Positions 39,049 through 47,642 are shown, counted from the stretch's first letter. The stretch is 64,000 nt of DNA from Tahibacter harae (GCF_024437735.1 NZ_JANFQO010000009.1:1-64000); one strand, 5' to 3'. The notes: a model not told the origin generated them from the sequence alone. Numbers and translations are program-made.

Positions 39049-39906
39049 ATGGCCGAGTCCAGCCACGTATTCGACGCAACCCAGACCAACTTTGAGCGCG
39101 AGGTGATCCAGGCCTCGCTGCAGACCCCGGTGCTGGTGGATTTCTGGGCCGAGTGGTGCGGCCCCTGCAAGCAGCTCAAGCCGGTGCTGGAAAAGCTGGC
39201 CGACGAGTACGGCGGCGCCTTCCGCCTGGCCAAGGTCGATACCGATGCCGAGATGCAGCTGGCCTCGATCTTCGGCATCCGTTCGCTGCCGACCGTGGTG
39301 CTGCTCAAGGAAGGCCAGATGGTCGACGGCTTCATGGGCGTCGTTCCCGAAGGCCATGTCCGCGAATTCCTGGCCAAGCACGGCATCGTTCCGGGCGAGG
39401 CCGAGCCCGACGTCGAACGCATCGACACCGATGAATCTCCGGCCGAGGCGGTCAACCGCCTGCAGCAGGAAATCGCCGCCCAGCCGGACAAGCCCGAACT
39501 CAAGCTGGACCTGGCCCTGGCCCTGATGCAGGCCGGCAACGCCGCCGCGGCCGAGGCCGAGCTGGACAGCCTGCCGGCCAAGTTCGCCAGCGACGCCAAG
39601 GCCGTGCGCCTGCGCGGCCAGCTGGATTTCGCCCGCGCCCTGGAAGGCGCGCCGGCTCTGGCCGAGCTGCGCGCGCGGGTGGAGCAGGAGCCGGCCGACT
39701 TCGCCGCGCGCGACCTGCTCGGCGTGCGCCTGTTGCTGGCCGGCGACGCCGCCGCCGGCCTGGACCAGTTCCTGCACATCCTCAAGACCCAGCGCGACTG
39801 GCAGGACGGCCAGGCCAGGAAGCGCCTGATCGCCGCCTTCAACGTGCTAGACGACGCCGACCTGGTCAGCACCTACCGGCGCAAGATGGCCGCGGTGCTG
39901 TTCTGA
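39049..39906 (+). CDS. cnoX: Thioredoxin-TPR co-chaperone CnoX (YbbN) with a CGPC site
   Basis: A 285-residue fusion of an N-terminal thioredoxin domain (1-110) and a helical tetratricopeptide-like C-terminal half (about 125-285). In E. coli CnoX guards proteins from oxidation and passes them to GroEL; there the site is SxxC and lacks redox reduction. Here the site is complete, WCGPC with C37 and C40, followed by the cis-Pro in RSLPTVV, so it may act as an oxidoreductase. The ATG at 39049 has a strong AAGGAG six bases upstream; the open frame before it is repeat sequence. A DUF4442 gene follows 16 bases later. Confidence 0.93.
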   Translation: MAESSHVFDATQTNFEREVIQASLQTPVLVDFWAEWCGPCKQLKPVLEKLADEYGGAFRLAKVDTDAEMQLASIFGIRSLPTVVLLKEGQMVDGFMGVVPEGHVREFLAKHGIVPGEAEPDVERIDTDESPAEAVNRLQQEIAAQPDKPELKLDLALALMQAGNAAAAEAELDSLPAKFASDAKAVRLRGQLDFARALEGAPALAELRARVEQEPADFAARDLLGVRLLLAGDAAAGLDQFLHILKTQRDWQDGQARKRLIAAFNVLDDADLVSTYRRKMAAVLF

Positions 39907-39922
39907 GGCCGCCGTCTTGCGC

Positions 39923-40381
39923 ATGACCCCGGCGCGCCTGCACCGTTTCATGAACCTGTGGCCGCCGTTCCTGTTCAGCGGCATCCGCGTACAGCACGTC
40001 GCGCCGGACTGGCGCAGCGCGCGGGTGCGGCTGAAGCTGGCCTGGTACAACCGCAATTACGTGCGCACGCATTTCGGCGGCAGCCTGTTCGCCATGACCG
40101 ATCCGTTCTGGATGATCCTGGTGATGGAATGCCTGGGCCGCGACTACGTGGTCTGGGACCAGGCCGGCAGCATCGAATTCGTCGCCCCGGGGCGCGAGGA
40201 CGTGTACGCGGAATTCCAGGTCGACGAAGCCGTGCTGGAGGAACTGCGCGCGGCCACCGCCGGCGGCCAGAAATACCTGCGCTGGTTCGATACCGAAGTG
40301 AAGACCGCCGGCGGCGAGCTGATCGCGCGCGTGCGCAAGCAGCTCTACGTGCGGCGCAAGCGGCGCGACGGCGCGGCCTGA
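39923..40381 (+). CDS. DUF4442 hot-dog-fold thioesterase-like protein
   Basis: 152 residues of the DUF4442 family (hot-dog fold, relatives of acyl-CoA thioesterases). Seen: RLHRFMNLWPPFLFSGIRV, then the conserved RSARVRLKLAWYNRNYVRTHFGGSLFAMTDPFWMI with the central helix, then IEFVAPGREDVYAEFQV. The substrate is unknown. The ATG at 39923 is preferred over a TTG six bases before. It follows cnoX closely, so they are likely cotranscribed. Confidence 0.88.
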   Translation: MTPARLHRFMNLWPPFLFSGIRVQHVAPDWRSARVRLKLAWYNRNYVRTHFGGSLFAMTDPFWMILVMECLGRDYVVWDQAGSIEFVAPGREDVYAEFQVDEAVLEELRAATAGGQKYLRWFDTEVKTAGGELIARVRKQLYVRRKRRDGAA

Positions 40382-40431
40382 ACGATGCGCGCGGCGCGGC
40401 GGCAGGGCCGCAGCGGCCGCGCCGGCAGGGC

Positions 40432-41037
40432 TCAGTCCCGCTCTATGCCGGCGATCCGCGCCACCGCATCCACCGCCAGGCGGCAGACCTCGGCCGCGGG
40501 CAGGCGCGCGTCGATGCTCAGCGCGCCGGGCGGCGGCGGTTCCATGCGCGCCAGTACCTCACCGACCACGTCCGGCGTGCGGTCGCGGGCCAGGTGGCGG
40601 TTCCCGGCCATGTCGCGGGCGATGCGCTCGCGTGCCAGCGGCGAGGGGCAGTCCAGGAAGATGGGTACGGCGGTATAGCCGTGCTGGCGCACCACCTGGT
40701 CGACCCGGGCCAGGTCGGCCCGGCGCGAGAAGGTGCAGCCGTCGAGCACGCTGGATTCGCCCAGCATGCAGTTCACTTCCAGCGCCAGCAACAAGGCGCG
40801 GAAGGAGGCGCGCTTTTCCACGAAGCTGTAGCTGCAGCGCGGGAACATGGCGTGGCGGATCAGGTCGCGGTCGATGCGGCGGTAGTCCAGCTGGTCGGCC
40901 AGGGCGCGGGCGACCACGCTCTTGCCCGCGCCGGGCAGGCCGATCAGGGCCACGACCACGGGCTTGCCACGGCGCGCAGGCGGCGGCAGGGCGGGCGCGG
41001 AGCGGCTCTCGGGAACCGGAGTGGGCGAAAAGCTCAT
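40432..41037 (-). CDS. P-loop ATPase/kinase-like protein (zeta-toxin or AAA_33 type)
   Basis: A 201-residue P-loop protein. The Walker A motif is GLPGAGKS at 33-40 after a strand VVVALI; RRIDRDLIRHAMF looks like the substrate Asp region of small kinases; VLDGCTFSRRADLARVDQVV and AVPIFLDCPSPLARERIARD give the Walker B side and the lid Arg. This pattern fits kinases such as gluconate kinase, zeta toxin or AAA_33 members. No antitoxin gene is adjacent. It lies convergent with the DUF4442 gene and divergent from the Ser/Thr kinase gene. Role unknown. Confidence 0.8.
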   Translation of the reverse strand: MSFSPTPVPESRSAPALPPPARRGKPVVVALIGLPGAGKSVVARALADQLDYRRIDRDLIRHAMFPRCSYSFVEKRASFRALLLALEVNCMLGESSVLDGCTFSRRADLARVDQVVRQHGYTAVPIFLDCPSPLARERIARDMAGNRHLARDRTPDVVGEVLARMEPPPPGALSIDARLPAAEVCRLAVDAVARIAGIERD

Positions 41038-41171
41038 CCGCCCTAGCCTGCCACGCCCCGGGCGGCCTTGCCACCGGCGCGGACGCCCTGCGATATGCCG
41101 TCAACGCAACCATTCTTGTACATTGCTTCCGATAGAATGGCCGCCGCTTCCGACTTCCCTCATCAAGGCCG

Positions 41172-43424
41172 ATGACCGCCAATCCGGGCATTCCTTTCGA
41201 AATCCCCGGTTACCGCATCATCCGCCCGCTGGGACAGGGCGGCATGGCCACGGTCTACCTGGCTCACCAGAACGCGCTGGACCGCGAAGTCGCGGTCAAG
41301 GTGCTGGGCGCCGACCGCGCGCCCAGCGAAGACCTGATCAAGCGCTTCGAGAACGAAACCCGCACCATCGCGCGGCTGGACCACCCGCACATCGTCAGTA
41401 TCTACGACGTGGGCCGGGCCTCCAGCGGACACCTGTACTACACCCTGCCCTACCTGCCCAACGGCGATCTTTCCGGCCGGGCCGACACCCAGGATCCGCG
41501 CCGCGTCGCCGAAATCCTGCGCTGCCTGGCCCAGGCCCTGGGCTATGCCCACCAGCACGGCATCGTCCACCGCGACGTCAAGCCCGAGAACGTGCTGTTC
41601 GACAAGCTGGACCGGCCGCTGCTGACCGATTTCGGCATCGCCCTGGCGCGTCATTCCGACGTGCGCGTGACGCGCGAAGGCGCCACCCTGGGCTCCACCG
41701 GCTACATGAGCCCGGAGCAGGCCCGCGGCCAGGCCCTGGACGGCCGTTCCGACCTTTACAGCCTGGGCGTGATGGCCTATGAGCTGCTGACCGGCGACCT
41801 GCCCTTCCACGGCCCGGATGCACTGTCGGTGGCGCTGGCCCATGTGGAGCAGCCCGTGCCGCGGCTGCCGCCGATGCGGCGCCAGTGGCAAGGTTTCATG
41901 GACCGCTGCCTGGCCAAGGATCCGGCCCAGCGCTACCAGGATGCCGAGGAACTGCTGCAGGGCCTGGACGACGTCGAGGAAGAACTCAGCCAGCGCGAGC
42001 GCGGCAACCCGGTACAGGCCTGGCGCCGGCGCCTGGCCGAACTGCCGGCCAGCATCTGGGTGGGCATCACCGCCGTCGCCGGCACCCTGGTGCTGCTGGC
42101 CATGCTGTTCTGGCCGCGCGGTGACGAGGCGCCGGGCCGTTTCGTCACTGCCACGCCAGCCGCCGGCGCCGCCGAGCTGGCTCTGCCGGCGGCGGATCCG
42201 CCCTCGCCGGAATCCGCCGTCGAAACCATTGCCGGCCGCCTCGCCGCCGCCGCGCAGCAGTTCGCGCAGAATCGCCTGCTCGCGCCGGCCGGCGACAACG
42301 CCGCGGAGAGCTATCTCACCGTACTTGCGCTGGAACCGGCCAACAGCGCCGCCCGCGATGGCCTGGGCCGGGTCCTGACCGCCCTGGGCAACGGCCTGGA
42401 CCAGGCGCTCAACGCCCGCGACGACGAAGCCCTGCGCGTGCAGTACGAGCAGGCGCGCATGCTGGCCGACCGCGGCGCCCTGCGCGACAGCAAGGTCTGG
42501 AGCGATTTCCTCGCCGCCCGCCGCAGCGCCTTCGAACACCGCCTGCAGGCCGCGGTGCAGGCCGCCTCGGCCGAGCAGGTCGGCGCGCTCAAGCCGGCGG
42601 CGGAACTGCTGGCGCAGGACCAGGCCGACCTGCTGACCGCCTGGCAGGAAGCCCTGCGCGGCCTGGCCCAGGCGGAAACGCCCAAATCCAGCGAGGCCGA
42701 GCCGGCTCTGGTACTGGTGCCGGCCGAGGTCGACGGCCACCGCCTGGACCATGCCTTCGAGATCGGCCGCACCGAAGTGACCCGGGCCGAATACGCCCGC
42801 TTCGTGCGCGCCACCAATCGCCCGGCCTCGCGCTGCCGCGAGCCGCTGCGGCCGCTGTCGCGGCTGAAGAAGCTGGAATGGCGCGACCCGGATTTCGCCC
42901 AGGACGAGGACGAGCCCGTGGTCTGCGTCAGCTGGCTGGACGCGAACGCCTATGCGCGCTGGCTCAGCAGCCAGACCGGCGCGACCTACCGCCTGCCCAC
43001 CGAAACCGAATGGCAGCACGCCGCCGCCAGCCTGCAGCGCGGCGGCGTGTGCGAACAGGGCAATGTGGCCGATGCCAGCATGGGTTCGCGCTGGACCCTG
43101 GCCAGCCGGCACAAATGCAGCGACGGCCGCGCACATACCTCGCCGGTGGCGCGCTACAAGCCCAGCGCGCTGGGCATCTACGACCTGGTCGGCAATGCCA
43201 GCGAATGGACCCTGAGCTGCGACAAGCCCGGTTCGCTGGAACGCCTGCTGCAATCCAGCGCCTGCGACGAGCGCGTATTCCGCGGCACCTCCTGGCGCGA
43301 CGGCCCCGACGACACCGCCAGCAGCCGCCGCGGCGCCGGCAGCACCGACACCGGCTATACCACCGTCGGCTTCCGCCTGCTGCGCGAACTGGAGCCGGCC
43401 CGCGCCGCCGCGGCCGCCCACTGA
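41172..43424 (+). CDS. Membrane Ser/Thr protein kinase fused to a formylglycine-generating-enzyme-like domain
   Basis: 750 residues. The Hanks-type kinase domain spans about 13-270: Gly loop GQGGMATVYLA, K43 in VAVKVL, catalytic HRDVKPEN with D135, DFG at 153-155, and GSTGYMSPEQ. A membrane helix lies at 295-315. The outside part has a helical segment (350-500) and an FGE-sulfatase-type domain (about 512-742): FEIGRTEVTRAEYARFV, CVSWLDANAYARWLS, YRLPTETEWQHAA, GNASEWT and FRGTSWRD. FGE-like domains often bind ligands without catalysis, so this looks like a receptor kinase; its ligand is unknown. A TAGAAT hexamer lies about 35 bases upstream. The stop overlaps the DUF502 start (TGATG). Confidence 0.93.
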   Translation: MTANPGIPFEIPGYRIIRPLGQGGMATVYLAHQNALDREVAVKVLGADRAPSEDLIKRFENETRTIARLDHPHIVSIYDVGRASSGHLYYTLPYLPNGDLSGRADTQDPRRVAEILRCLAQALGYAHQHGIVHRDVKPENVLFDKLDRPLLTDFGIALARHSDVRVTREGATLGSTGYMSPEQARGQALDGRSDLYSLGVMAYELLTGDLPFHGPDALSVALAHVEQPVPRLPPMRRQWQGFMDRCLAKDPAQRYQDAEELLQGLDDVEEELSQRERGNPVQAWRRRLAELPASIWVGITAVAGTLVLLAMLFWPRGDEAPGRFVTATPAAGAAELALPAADPPSPESAVETIAGRLAAAAQQFAQNRLLAPAGDNAAESYLTVLALEPANSAARDGLGRVLTALGNGLDQALNARDDEALRVQYEQARMLADRGALRDSKVWSDFLAARRSAFEHRLQAAVQAASAEQVGALKPAAELLAQDQADLLTAWQEALRGLAQAETPKSSEAEPALVLVPAEVDGHRLDHAFEIGRTEVTRAEYARFVRATNRPASRCREPLRPLSRLKKLEWRDPDFAQDEDEPVVCVSWLDANAYARWLSSQTGATYRLPTETEWQHAAASLQRGGVCEQGNVADASMGSRWTLASRHKCSDGRAHTSPVARYKPSALGIYDLVGNASEWTLSCDKPGSLERLLQSSACDERVFRGTSWRDGPDDTASSRRGAGSTDTGYTTVGFRLLRELEPARAAAAAH

Positions 43425-44086
43425 TGCCGCGCCTGCACCTGCGCCGCTATCTGATCACCGGCGTGCTCACGGCGGTGCCGCTGCTCATTACCATCATGGT
43501 GTTCCGCTTCATCGCCTCGCTGCTGGCGGAATTCGGCTCGCCGCTGATCGCCGCGGTGTTCGCCGGACTGGAGCCGCTGTTCCCGGGCCTGCGCACGCTG
43601 CTGCAGGAATCCTGGCTGATCAACAGCATCGGCTTCGTCGCCACCTTGCTGCTGCTGTACCTGATCGGCCTGGTCGCCAACCGCGTGCTGGGCCAGCGCC
43701 TGCTGGCCGCGTTCGATGCGCTGATGGAACGCATACCGCTGGTGCAGTCGATCTACGGCGGCACCAAGAAGCTGATGGGCATGCTGCAGAGCAAGCCCAG
43801 CGGCACTCAGCGCGTGGTGCTGATCGGCTTTCCTTCGCCGGGCCTGAAATCCATCGGCTTCGTCACGCGCGTGTTTGAAGCCGCCGACGGCACGCCGCTG
43901 GCCGCGGTCTACGTGCCCACCACGCCTAACCCGACCGGCGGCTATCTGGAGATCGTACCGATGGACCAGCTCATCGCCACCGACTGGAGCGTGGACCAGG
44001 CCATGGCCTTCGTGCTGTCGGTGGGCGCGGTAGCGCCGGATGCGGCGTTCCCCGCGCTGACGCCGCGGCCCGGGCCGCCGGGCTGA
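43424..44086 (+). CDS. DUF502 family membrane protein
   Basis: A 220-residue inner-membrane protein of the DUF502 family. Two hydrophobic segments (about 8-30 and 65-85) flank a loop; the conserved block MERIPLVQSIYGGTKKLMGML follows, then VVLIGFPSPGLKSIGFVTR and the AAVYVPTTPNPTGGYLEIVP block typical of the family. Its biochemical role is not established. The start codon overlaps the kinase stop (TGATG), implying a shared operon and coupled translation with the kinase. Confidence 0.9.
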   Translation: MPRLHLRRYLITGVLTAVPLLITIMVFRFIASLLAEFGSPLIAAVFAGLEPLFPGLRTLLQESWLINSIGFVATLLLLYLIGLVANRVLGQRLLAAFDALMERIPLVQSIYGGTKKLMGMLQSKPSGTQRVVLIGFPSPGLKSIGFVTRVFEAADGTPLAAVYVPTTPNPTGGYLEIVPMDQLIATDWSVDQAMAFVLSVGAVAPDAAFPALTPRPGPPG

Positions 44087-44147
44087 GCCCGCCACTGCCT
44101 GGGCGCAGGCTACAATCACGTTCTTTTCGACCCCAGCCTGCCCGACC

Positions 44148-45011
44148 ATGAGCCACGCCGTAGTCTCCGAACTGATCGACCTGCTGGCGCTGGAGCGCCT
44201 GGAAGACAACCTGTTCCGCGGCCAGAGCCGCGACATAGGCACCAAGTACGTGTTCGGCGGCCAGGTACTGGGCCAGGCCCTGTCGGCGGCGCAGAAGACG
44301 GTCGACGAGCCGCGCAACGCCCACTCGCTGCATGCCTATTTCCTGCGCGCCGGCGACATAGACGCGCCCATTGTCTACTCGGTGGAACGCACTCGCGACG
44401 GCAGCAGCTTCTCGGTGCGCCGGGTGGTGGCGATCCAGCACGGCCAGCCCATCTTCACCTGCTCGGTCAGCTTCCAGATCGAGGAGGAAGGCGTGGAACA
44501 CCAGCTGTCCATGCCCGAGGTGCCCAAGCCCGAGGACCTGGCCGCGCCCGCGCCGATTCCGCCGGAACAGCTGGAGAACGTGCCGGTCAAGCTGCAGCGC
44601 TGGCTGGGCATGAAGGGGCCGTTCGAATTCCGCCACGTCTATCCGCGCGACGAATTCAATCCGCCCAAGCGGCCGCCGTACCAGCAGGTCTGGTTCCGCC
44701 TCACCGACGCCGTGCCGGATTCGCCGGAGCTGCACCGCACCCTGCTCGCCTACGCCTCGGACTTCCACCTCGTGGGCACCGCCACCTTCCCGCACGGCAT
44801 TTCCTATTTCCAGCCCAAGGTGCAGATGGCCAGCCTGGACCACGCGCTGTGGTTCCACCGCCCCTTCCGCGTCGACGACTGGCTGCTCTACAGCTGCGAC
44901 AGCCCCACCGCGCAGAATGCCCGCGGCCTGGCCCGCGGCCTGATCTACGACCGCCACGGCGTGCTGGTCGCCAGCACCGCCCAGGAAGGCCTGATCCGCC
45001 TGACCCGCTGA
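44148..45011 (+). CDS. tesB: Acyl-CoA thioesterase II
   Basis: TesB hydrolyses acyl-CoA to free fatty acid and CoA; it has two hot-dog domains. The 287-residue protein shows LERLEDNLFRGQSRDIGTKYVFGGQVLGQAL, AYFLRAGDIDAPIVYSVERTRDGSSFSVRRV in the first domain and WLRLIYDRHG-like end with AQNARGLARGLIYDRHGVLVASTAQEGLIR, the TesB signature at the C-terminus. The catalytic Asp lies in YASDFHLVG (domain 2). A TACAAT hexamer lies 32 bases upstream of the ATG. It is not visibly coupled to its neighbours. Confidence 0.96.
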   Translation: MSHAVVSELIDLLALERLEDNLFRGQSRDIGTKYVFGGQVLGQALSAAQKTVDEPRNAHSLHAYFLRAGDIDAPIVYSVERTRDGSSFSVRRVVAIQHGQPIFTCSVSFQIEEEGVEHQLSMPEVPKPEDLAAPAPIPPEQLENVPVKLQRWLGMKGPFEFRHVYPRDEFNPPKRPPYQQVWFRLTDAVPDSPELHRTLLAYASDFHLVGTATFPHGISYFQPKVQMASLDHALWFHRPFRVDDWLLYSCDSPTAQNARGLARGLIYDRHGVLVASTAQEGLIRLTR

Positions 45012-45044
45012 CCCCGCCGCTACTGCTACGCGCCACCGCGCGGC

Positions 45045-45056
45045 TACACTGCCCCC
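45045..45056 (+). promoter_or_regulatory. Leaderless-type -10 hexamer before the DUF2007-like gene
   Basis: TACACT (45045-45050) ends six bases before the ATG at 45057. No Shine-Dalgarno sequence is present in between. The spacing matches that at hutI and at the VanY-like gene. Confidence 0.45.
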
Positions 45057-45509
45057 ATGAGACAGATCTACACCTCGCTGCGCCAGGAAAACATCGACCG
45101 CGTGACCGCGCTGATGGACGAGCACAGCATAGAAACCACGATCACCAACCGCAGCAATTACAAGGGCGGCGACTGGAAGAAATTCAGCTATACCAACCGC
45201 CCCGACGCCAGCACCTGGCCCCAGGTCTGGGTGGTCAACGCCAACGACCAGACCCGCGCGCGCGAACTGCTGCGCGAAGCCGGCATAGAACCGCCGGTGC
45301 GCTACGCCGACGAACTGGCCGCGGCCACGCGCGAGCCGCTGACCGGCACCGCGCGCCACCGCGCCGTCGCCAGCCGCATGCGCATGGTCGCGCTGAGCCT
45401 GGTCGCCGTCGCCGCGGTGCTGCTGTCGCTGCGCAGCTGCGCCGTCTCCCGGGAACAGGTGCCGCCGCAACAGCCGCAGCGCCAGGTCGTCCCGGTCACC
45501 ACGCATTGA
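45057..45509 (+). CDS. DUF2007-like membrane-anchored small protein
   Basis: 150 residues. The first 80 look like a small alpha/beta signalling-type domain: YTSLRQENIDRVTALMDEHSIETTITN, WPQVWVVNANDQTRARELLREAGIEPP. This pattern recalls DUF2007 ('putative prokaryotic signal transducing protein'), but the match is from memory. A membrane helix follows (about 109-126, MVALSLVAVAAVLLSL), then a short Gln/Pro-rich tail that would lie outside. Function unknown. Confidence 0.75.
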   Translation: MRQIYTSLRQENIDRVTALMDEHSIETTITNRSNYKGGDWKKFSYTNRPDASTWPQVWVVNANDQTRARELLREAGIEPPVRYADELAAATREPLTGTARHRAVASRMRMVALSLVAVAAVLLSLRSCAVSREQVPPQQPQRQVVPVTTH

Positions 45510-45671
45510 GGAAGGCCTGAATCCGTGTCCACGGCGCGGCTCCTGTGCCCTTCCTCTCGGCTCCGCAGCCTCGCCGGACGCAGGCTGCAAAAGCCTGTGG
45601 CCGCGCGCTTGATGCAGGCGGACTGCGGCAATCCAATCCGGATTCCGGCGTGTGCGGGGATTCCCTGAGCC

Positions 45672-46142
45672 ATGTGGCAGCTGGGCGAACCCTGGTGGGA
45701 GCTGTTGCTGCGCGGCAGCGTGGTCTATCTGGTGCTGTTCCTGCTGTTCCGCCTCAGCGGCAAGCGCCAGGTCGGCCAGCTGACTCCGTTCGACCTGCTG
45801 CTGTTGCTGATCATCTCCAACGCGGTGCAGAACGCCATGGTCGGCAGCGACAGCTCGCTGCCCGGCGGCCTGCTGGTCGCCGTGGTGCTGCTGGCCTGGA
45901 ACTTCGCGCTGAGCTGGCTGGCCAGCCGCAGCCGCAAGGCCGAGGTATTGCTCGAAGGCCGCCCCGAAGTGCTGATCCACGACGGCCGCATCTACACCGA
46001 GGTGCTGCGGCGCAATCACCTGTCGCTGGACGATCTCAACGCCGCGCTGCGCCGCCAGGGCATCTTCCATCCCGACGACGTGGCCTTTGCCGTGCTGGAG
46101 ACCAACGGCGGCATTTCGGTGCAGGCGCGGCAAAAGGCGTGA
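45672..46142 (+). CDS. DUF421 (YetF/YcaP-type) membrane protein
   Basis: 156 residues with three membrane helices in the first 85 residues and a small cytoplasmic domain. The motif RLSGKRQVGQLTPFDLLLLLIISNAVQNAMVG is the family hallmark, and the C-terminal part EVLIHDGRIYTEVLRRNHLSLDDLNAALRRQGI matches the DUF421 soluble domain. Members form multimeric membrane proteins of uncertain function. The 162-bp stretch upstream shows no other gene. Confidence 0.9.
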   Translation: MWQLGEPWWELLLRGSVVYLVLFLLFRLSGKRQVGQLTPFDLLLLLIISNAVQNAMVGSDSSLPGGLLVAVVLLAWNFALSWLASRSRKAEVLLEGRPEVLIHDGRIYTEVLRRNHLSLDDLNAALRRQGIFHPDDVAFAVLETNGGISVQARQKA

Positions 46143-46197
46143 TGGGCGGCGTCCGCACCCGGGTAGAATCAGCTCCGACCGGCGCCGGGAATCGCGC

Positions 46198-46908
46198 ATG
46201 AAATCCGATGTGGTCCGCCTGTTCCAGACCCTGCCCCACGATTGCGGCTATTTTTCCGGCCGCATCGCGCAGAACCTGGTCATAGACCCCAGCGCACCGC
46301 ACCTGGATGCGGTCTATGGCCTGGCCCTGAGCCGCGGCTTCCGCCGCGCCGGCGGCCACGTCTACCACCCGCACTGCAGCGGCTGCCGCGCCTGCGTGCC
46401 CTGCCGCGTCGTCGTCGACGCCTTCACGCCCGACCGCAGCCAGCGCCGCTGCCGCGCACGCAACGCCGATCTGGAACTGCGCCTGCAGCCGGCGCGCTAC
46501 AGCGAGGAATATTTCGAGCTGTACCAGCGCTACCTCGGCGGCCGGCACAAGGGCGGCGGCATGGATTCGCCGCAGCAGGAAGACTTCAGCCGCTTTCTGT
46601 ACACCGAGTGGAGCCCCACCCGCTTTCTCGAAATCCGCCGCAATGGCCGCCTGCTCGCCGTGGCCGTGATCGACATCTGCGCCCAGGGCCTTTCCGCCGT
46701 CTACACCTTCTACGACCCGGCCGAAACCGCCCGCGGCCTGGGCACCTTCGCCGTGCTGTCCCAGCTGGACTGGGCCGCGCGCGAAGGACTGCCGCACGTA
46801 TACCTGGGCTACTGGATCGACGGCCATCCCAAGATGGACTACAAGCGCCGCTTCCAGCCGCTGGAAGTGTTGTTGCAGGGAAACTGGGTGGCGTTTGCGG
46901 GCGCGTAG
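46198..46908 (+). CDS. bpt: Aspartate/glutamate leucyltransferase (N-end rule)
   Basis: Bpt transfers leucine from Leu-tRNA to proteins with N-terminal Asp or Glu, marking them for ClpS/ClpAP. The 236-residue protein carries the Cys-rich N-terminal signature YHPHCSGCRACVPCRV and the GNAT-like C-terminal half YTFYDPAETARGLGTFAVLSQL and YWIDGHPKMDYKRRFQPLEVL. The second motif with Asp-Gly-His is typical of the bacterial Ate/Bpt family. A TAGAAT hexamer lies 28 bases before the ATG. Confidence 0.96.
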   Translation: MKSDVVRLFQTLPHDCGYFSGRIAQNLVIDPSAPHLDAVYGLALSRGFRRAGGHVYHPHCSGCRACVPCRVVVDAFTPDRSQRRCRARNADLELRLQPARYSEEYFELYQRYLGGRHKGGGMDSPQQEDFSRFLYTEWSPTRFLEIRRNGRLLAVAVIDICAQGLSAVYTFYDPAETARGLGTFAVLSQLDWAAREGLPHVYLGYWIDGHPKMDYKRRFQPLEVLLQGNWVAFAGA

Positions 46909-47343
46909 ACCGGCGTCGGCGGCATTGCATCGGCGACGGTCGACGATGCCGTAGACCGCCACGAGCGCCGCCGTCACGGCAATCGCACCTGGATCGAAGC
47001 TGCTGTCGTCGCGGCGGCATCGTCCAGCCTCTTTCGATGCGCGGCAGTCGTTTTTGCCGCGACCGCGGATCATTCCAGGTCAACGAGCTCGACAGGCAAC
47101 GTAGGCCCCGGTGTGCCGTGGCCGGAGATCGTTGCGACTGCAGGCGGTGGGCTTTTTTTCCCGATCCCGCCGAATACGCCCCGGCGCACCATGGCCGGAC
47201 ATCGTTGCGACGCTGTCGGACGGCGCAGAGCACGCCGCTCGCGCACGGCCTGAGCGCGGCCTCATCCCCGCGGTTTGTTCGCTTGCCTTCTCCGCCGGCG
47301 TTTTCCTGCGCAACCACTTCGATTCCAACCAGGAAAAACCACC
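46909..47343. other. Gene-poor stretch between bpt and the exported Sm-like gene
   Basis: No convincing gene is seen in these 435 bases on either strand; the open frames lack ribosome sites and recognisable products. The stretch holds an imperfect direct repeat (see 47106-47211). The part next to the Sm-like gene presumably carries its promoter, but no good -35/-10 pair stands out. Confidence 0.5.
47106..47211 (+). repeat. Imperfect 33-bp direct repeat
   Basis: A 33-bp sequence at 47106-47138 recurs at 47179-47211 with about five or six mismatches. The shared core is GGCCGGA(G/C)ATCGTTGCGAC. The copies are 73 bases apart, with a run of seven T (47153-47159) between them. They could be operator sites or remnants of a repeat element. 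Confidence 0.6.
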
Positions 47344-47634
47344 ATGTACCGACAGTCCCTCGCCGCCTGCGCCGCCCTGCTGCTCGCCGGCGCCAGCGCC
47401 AATGCCCAGACCACCCCTGCCAAGGAAACCACTGCCGTGAACTGCAAAGGCCCGTTCAAAGCCCTGCTCGAAGCCAGCCACACCAACCGCCGCGGCGTGA
47501 CCCTGTTCCTCAACGGCCAGACCGTCTCCGGCATCGTCGCCGCCTGCAACGACGACGGCAGCATAGAACTGACCGCCCAGCAGTACAGCCGCATCATCGT
47601 GCTGGCCGACCGCATCGACGGCGCGGCGATGTGA
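47344..47634 (+). CDS. Exported small protein with an Sm/Hfq-like domain
   Basis: 96 residues. A signal peptide (MYRQSLAACAALLLAGASANAQ, 1-22) is followed by a short linker and a domain (about 35-93) that resembles Hfq: HTNRRGVTLFLNGQTVSGIVAAC lines up with the Sm1 motif (helix, then VxIFLxNGxxxxG), and QQYSRIIVLADRIDG with Sm2. Two Cys (34 and 68) could form a disulfide in the periplasm. AGGA lies nine bases before the ATG. RNA binding outside the cytoplasm would be unexpected, so it may use the fold for something else. The likeness is by eye. Confidence 0.72.
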   Translation: MYRQSLAACAALLLAGASANAQTTPAKETTAVNCKGPFKALLEASHTNRRGVTLFLNGQTVSGIVAACNDDGSIELTAQQYSRIIVLADRIDGAAM

Positions 47635-47642
47635 GGAGCGGC

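Noticed and set aside
40432-41037. A zeta-type toxin with an antitoxin partner
   Set aside because: The P-loop fits, but no small antitoxin gene lies next to it and the flanking genes point elsewhere.
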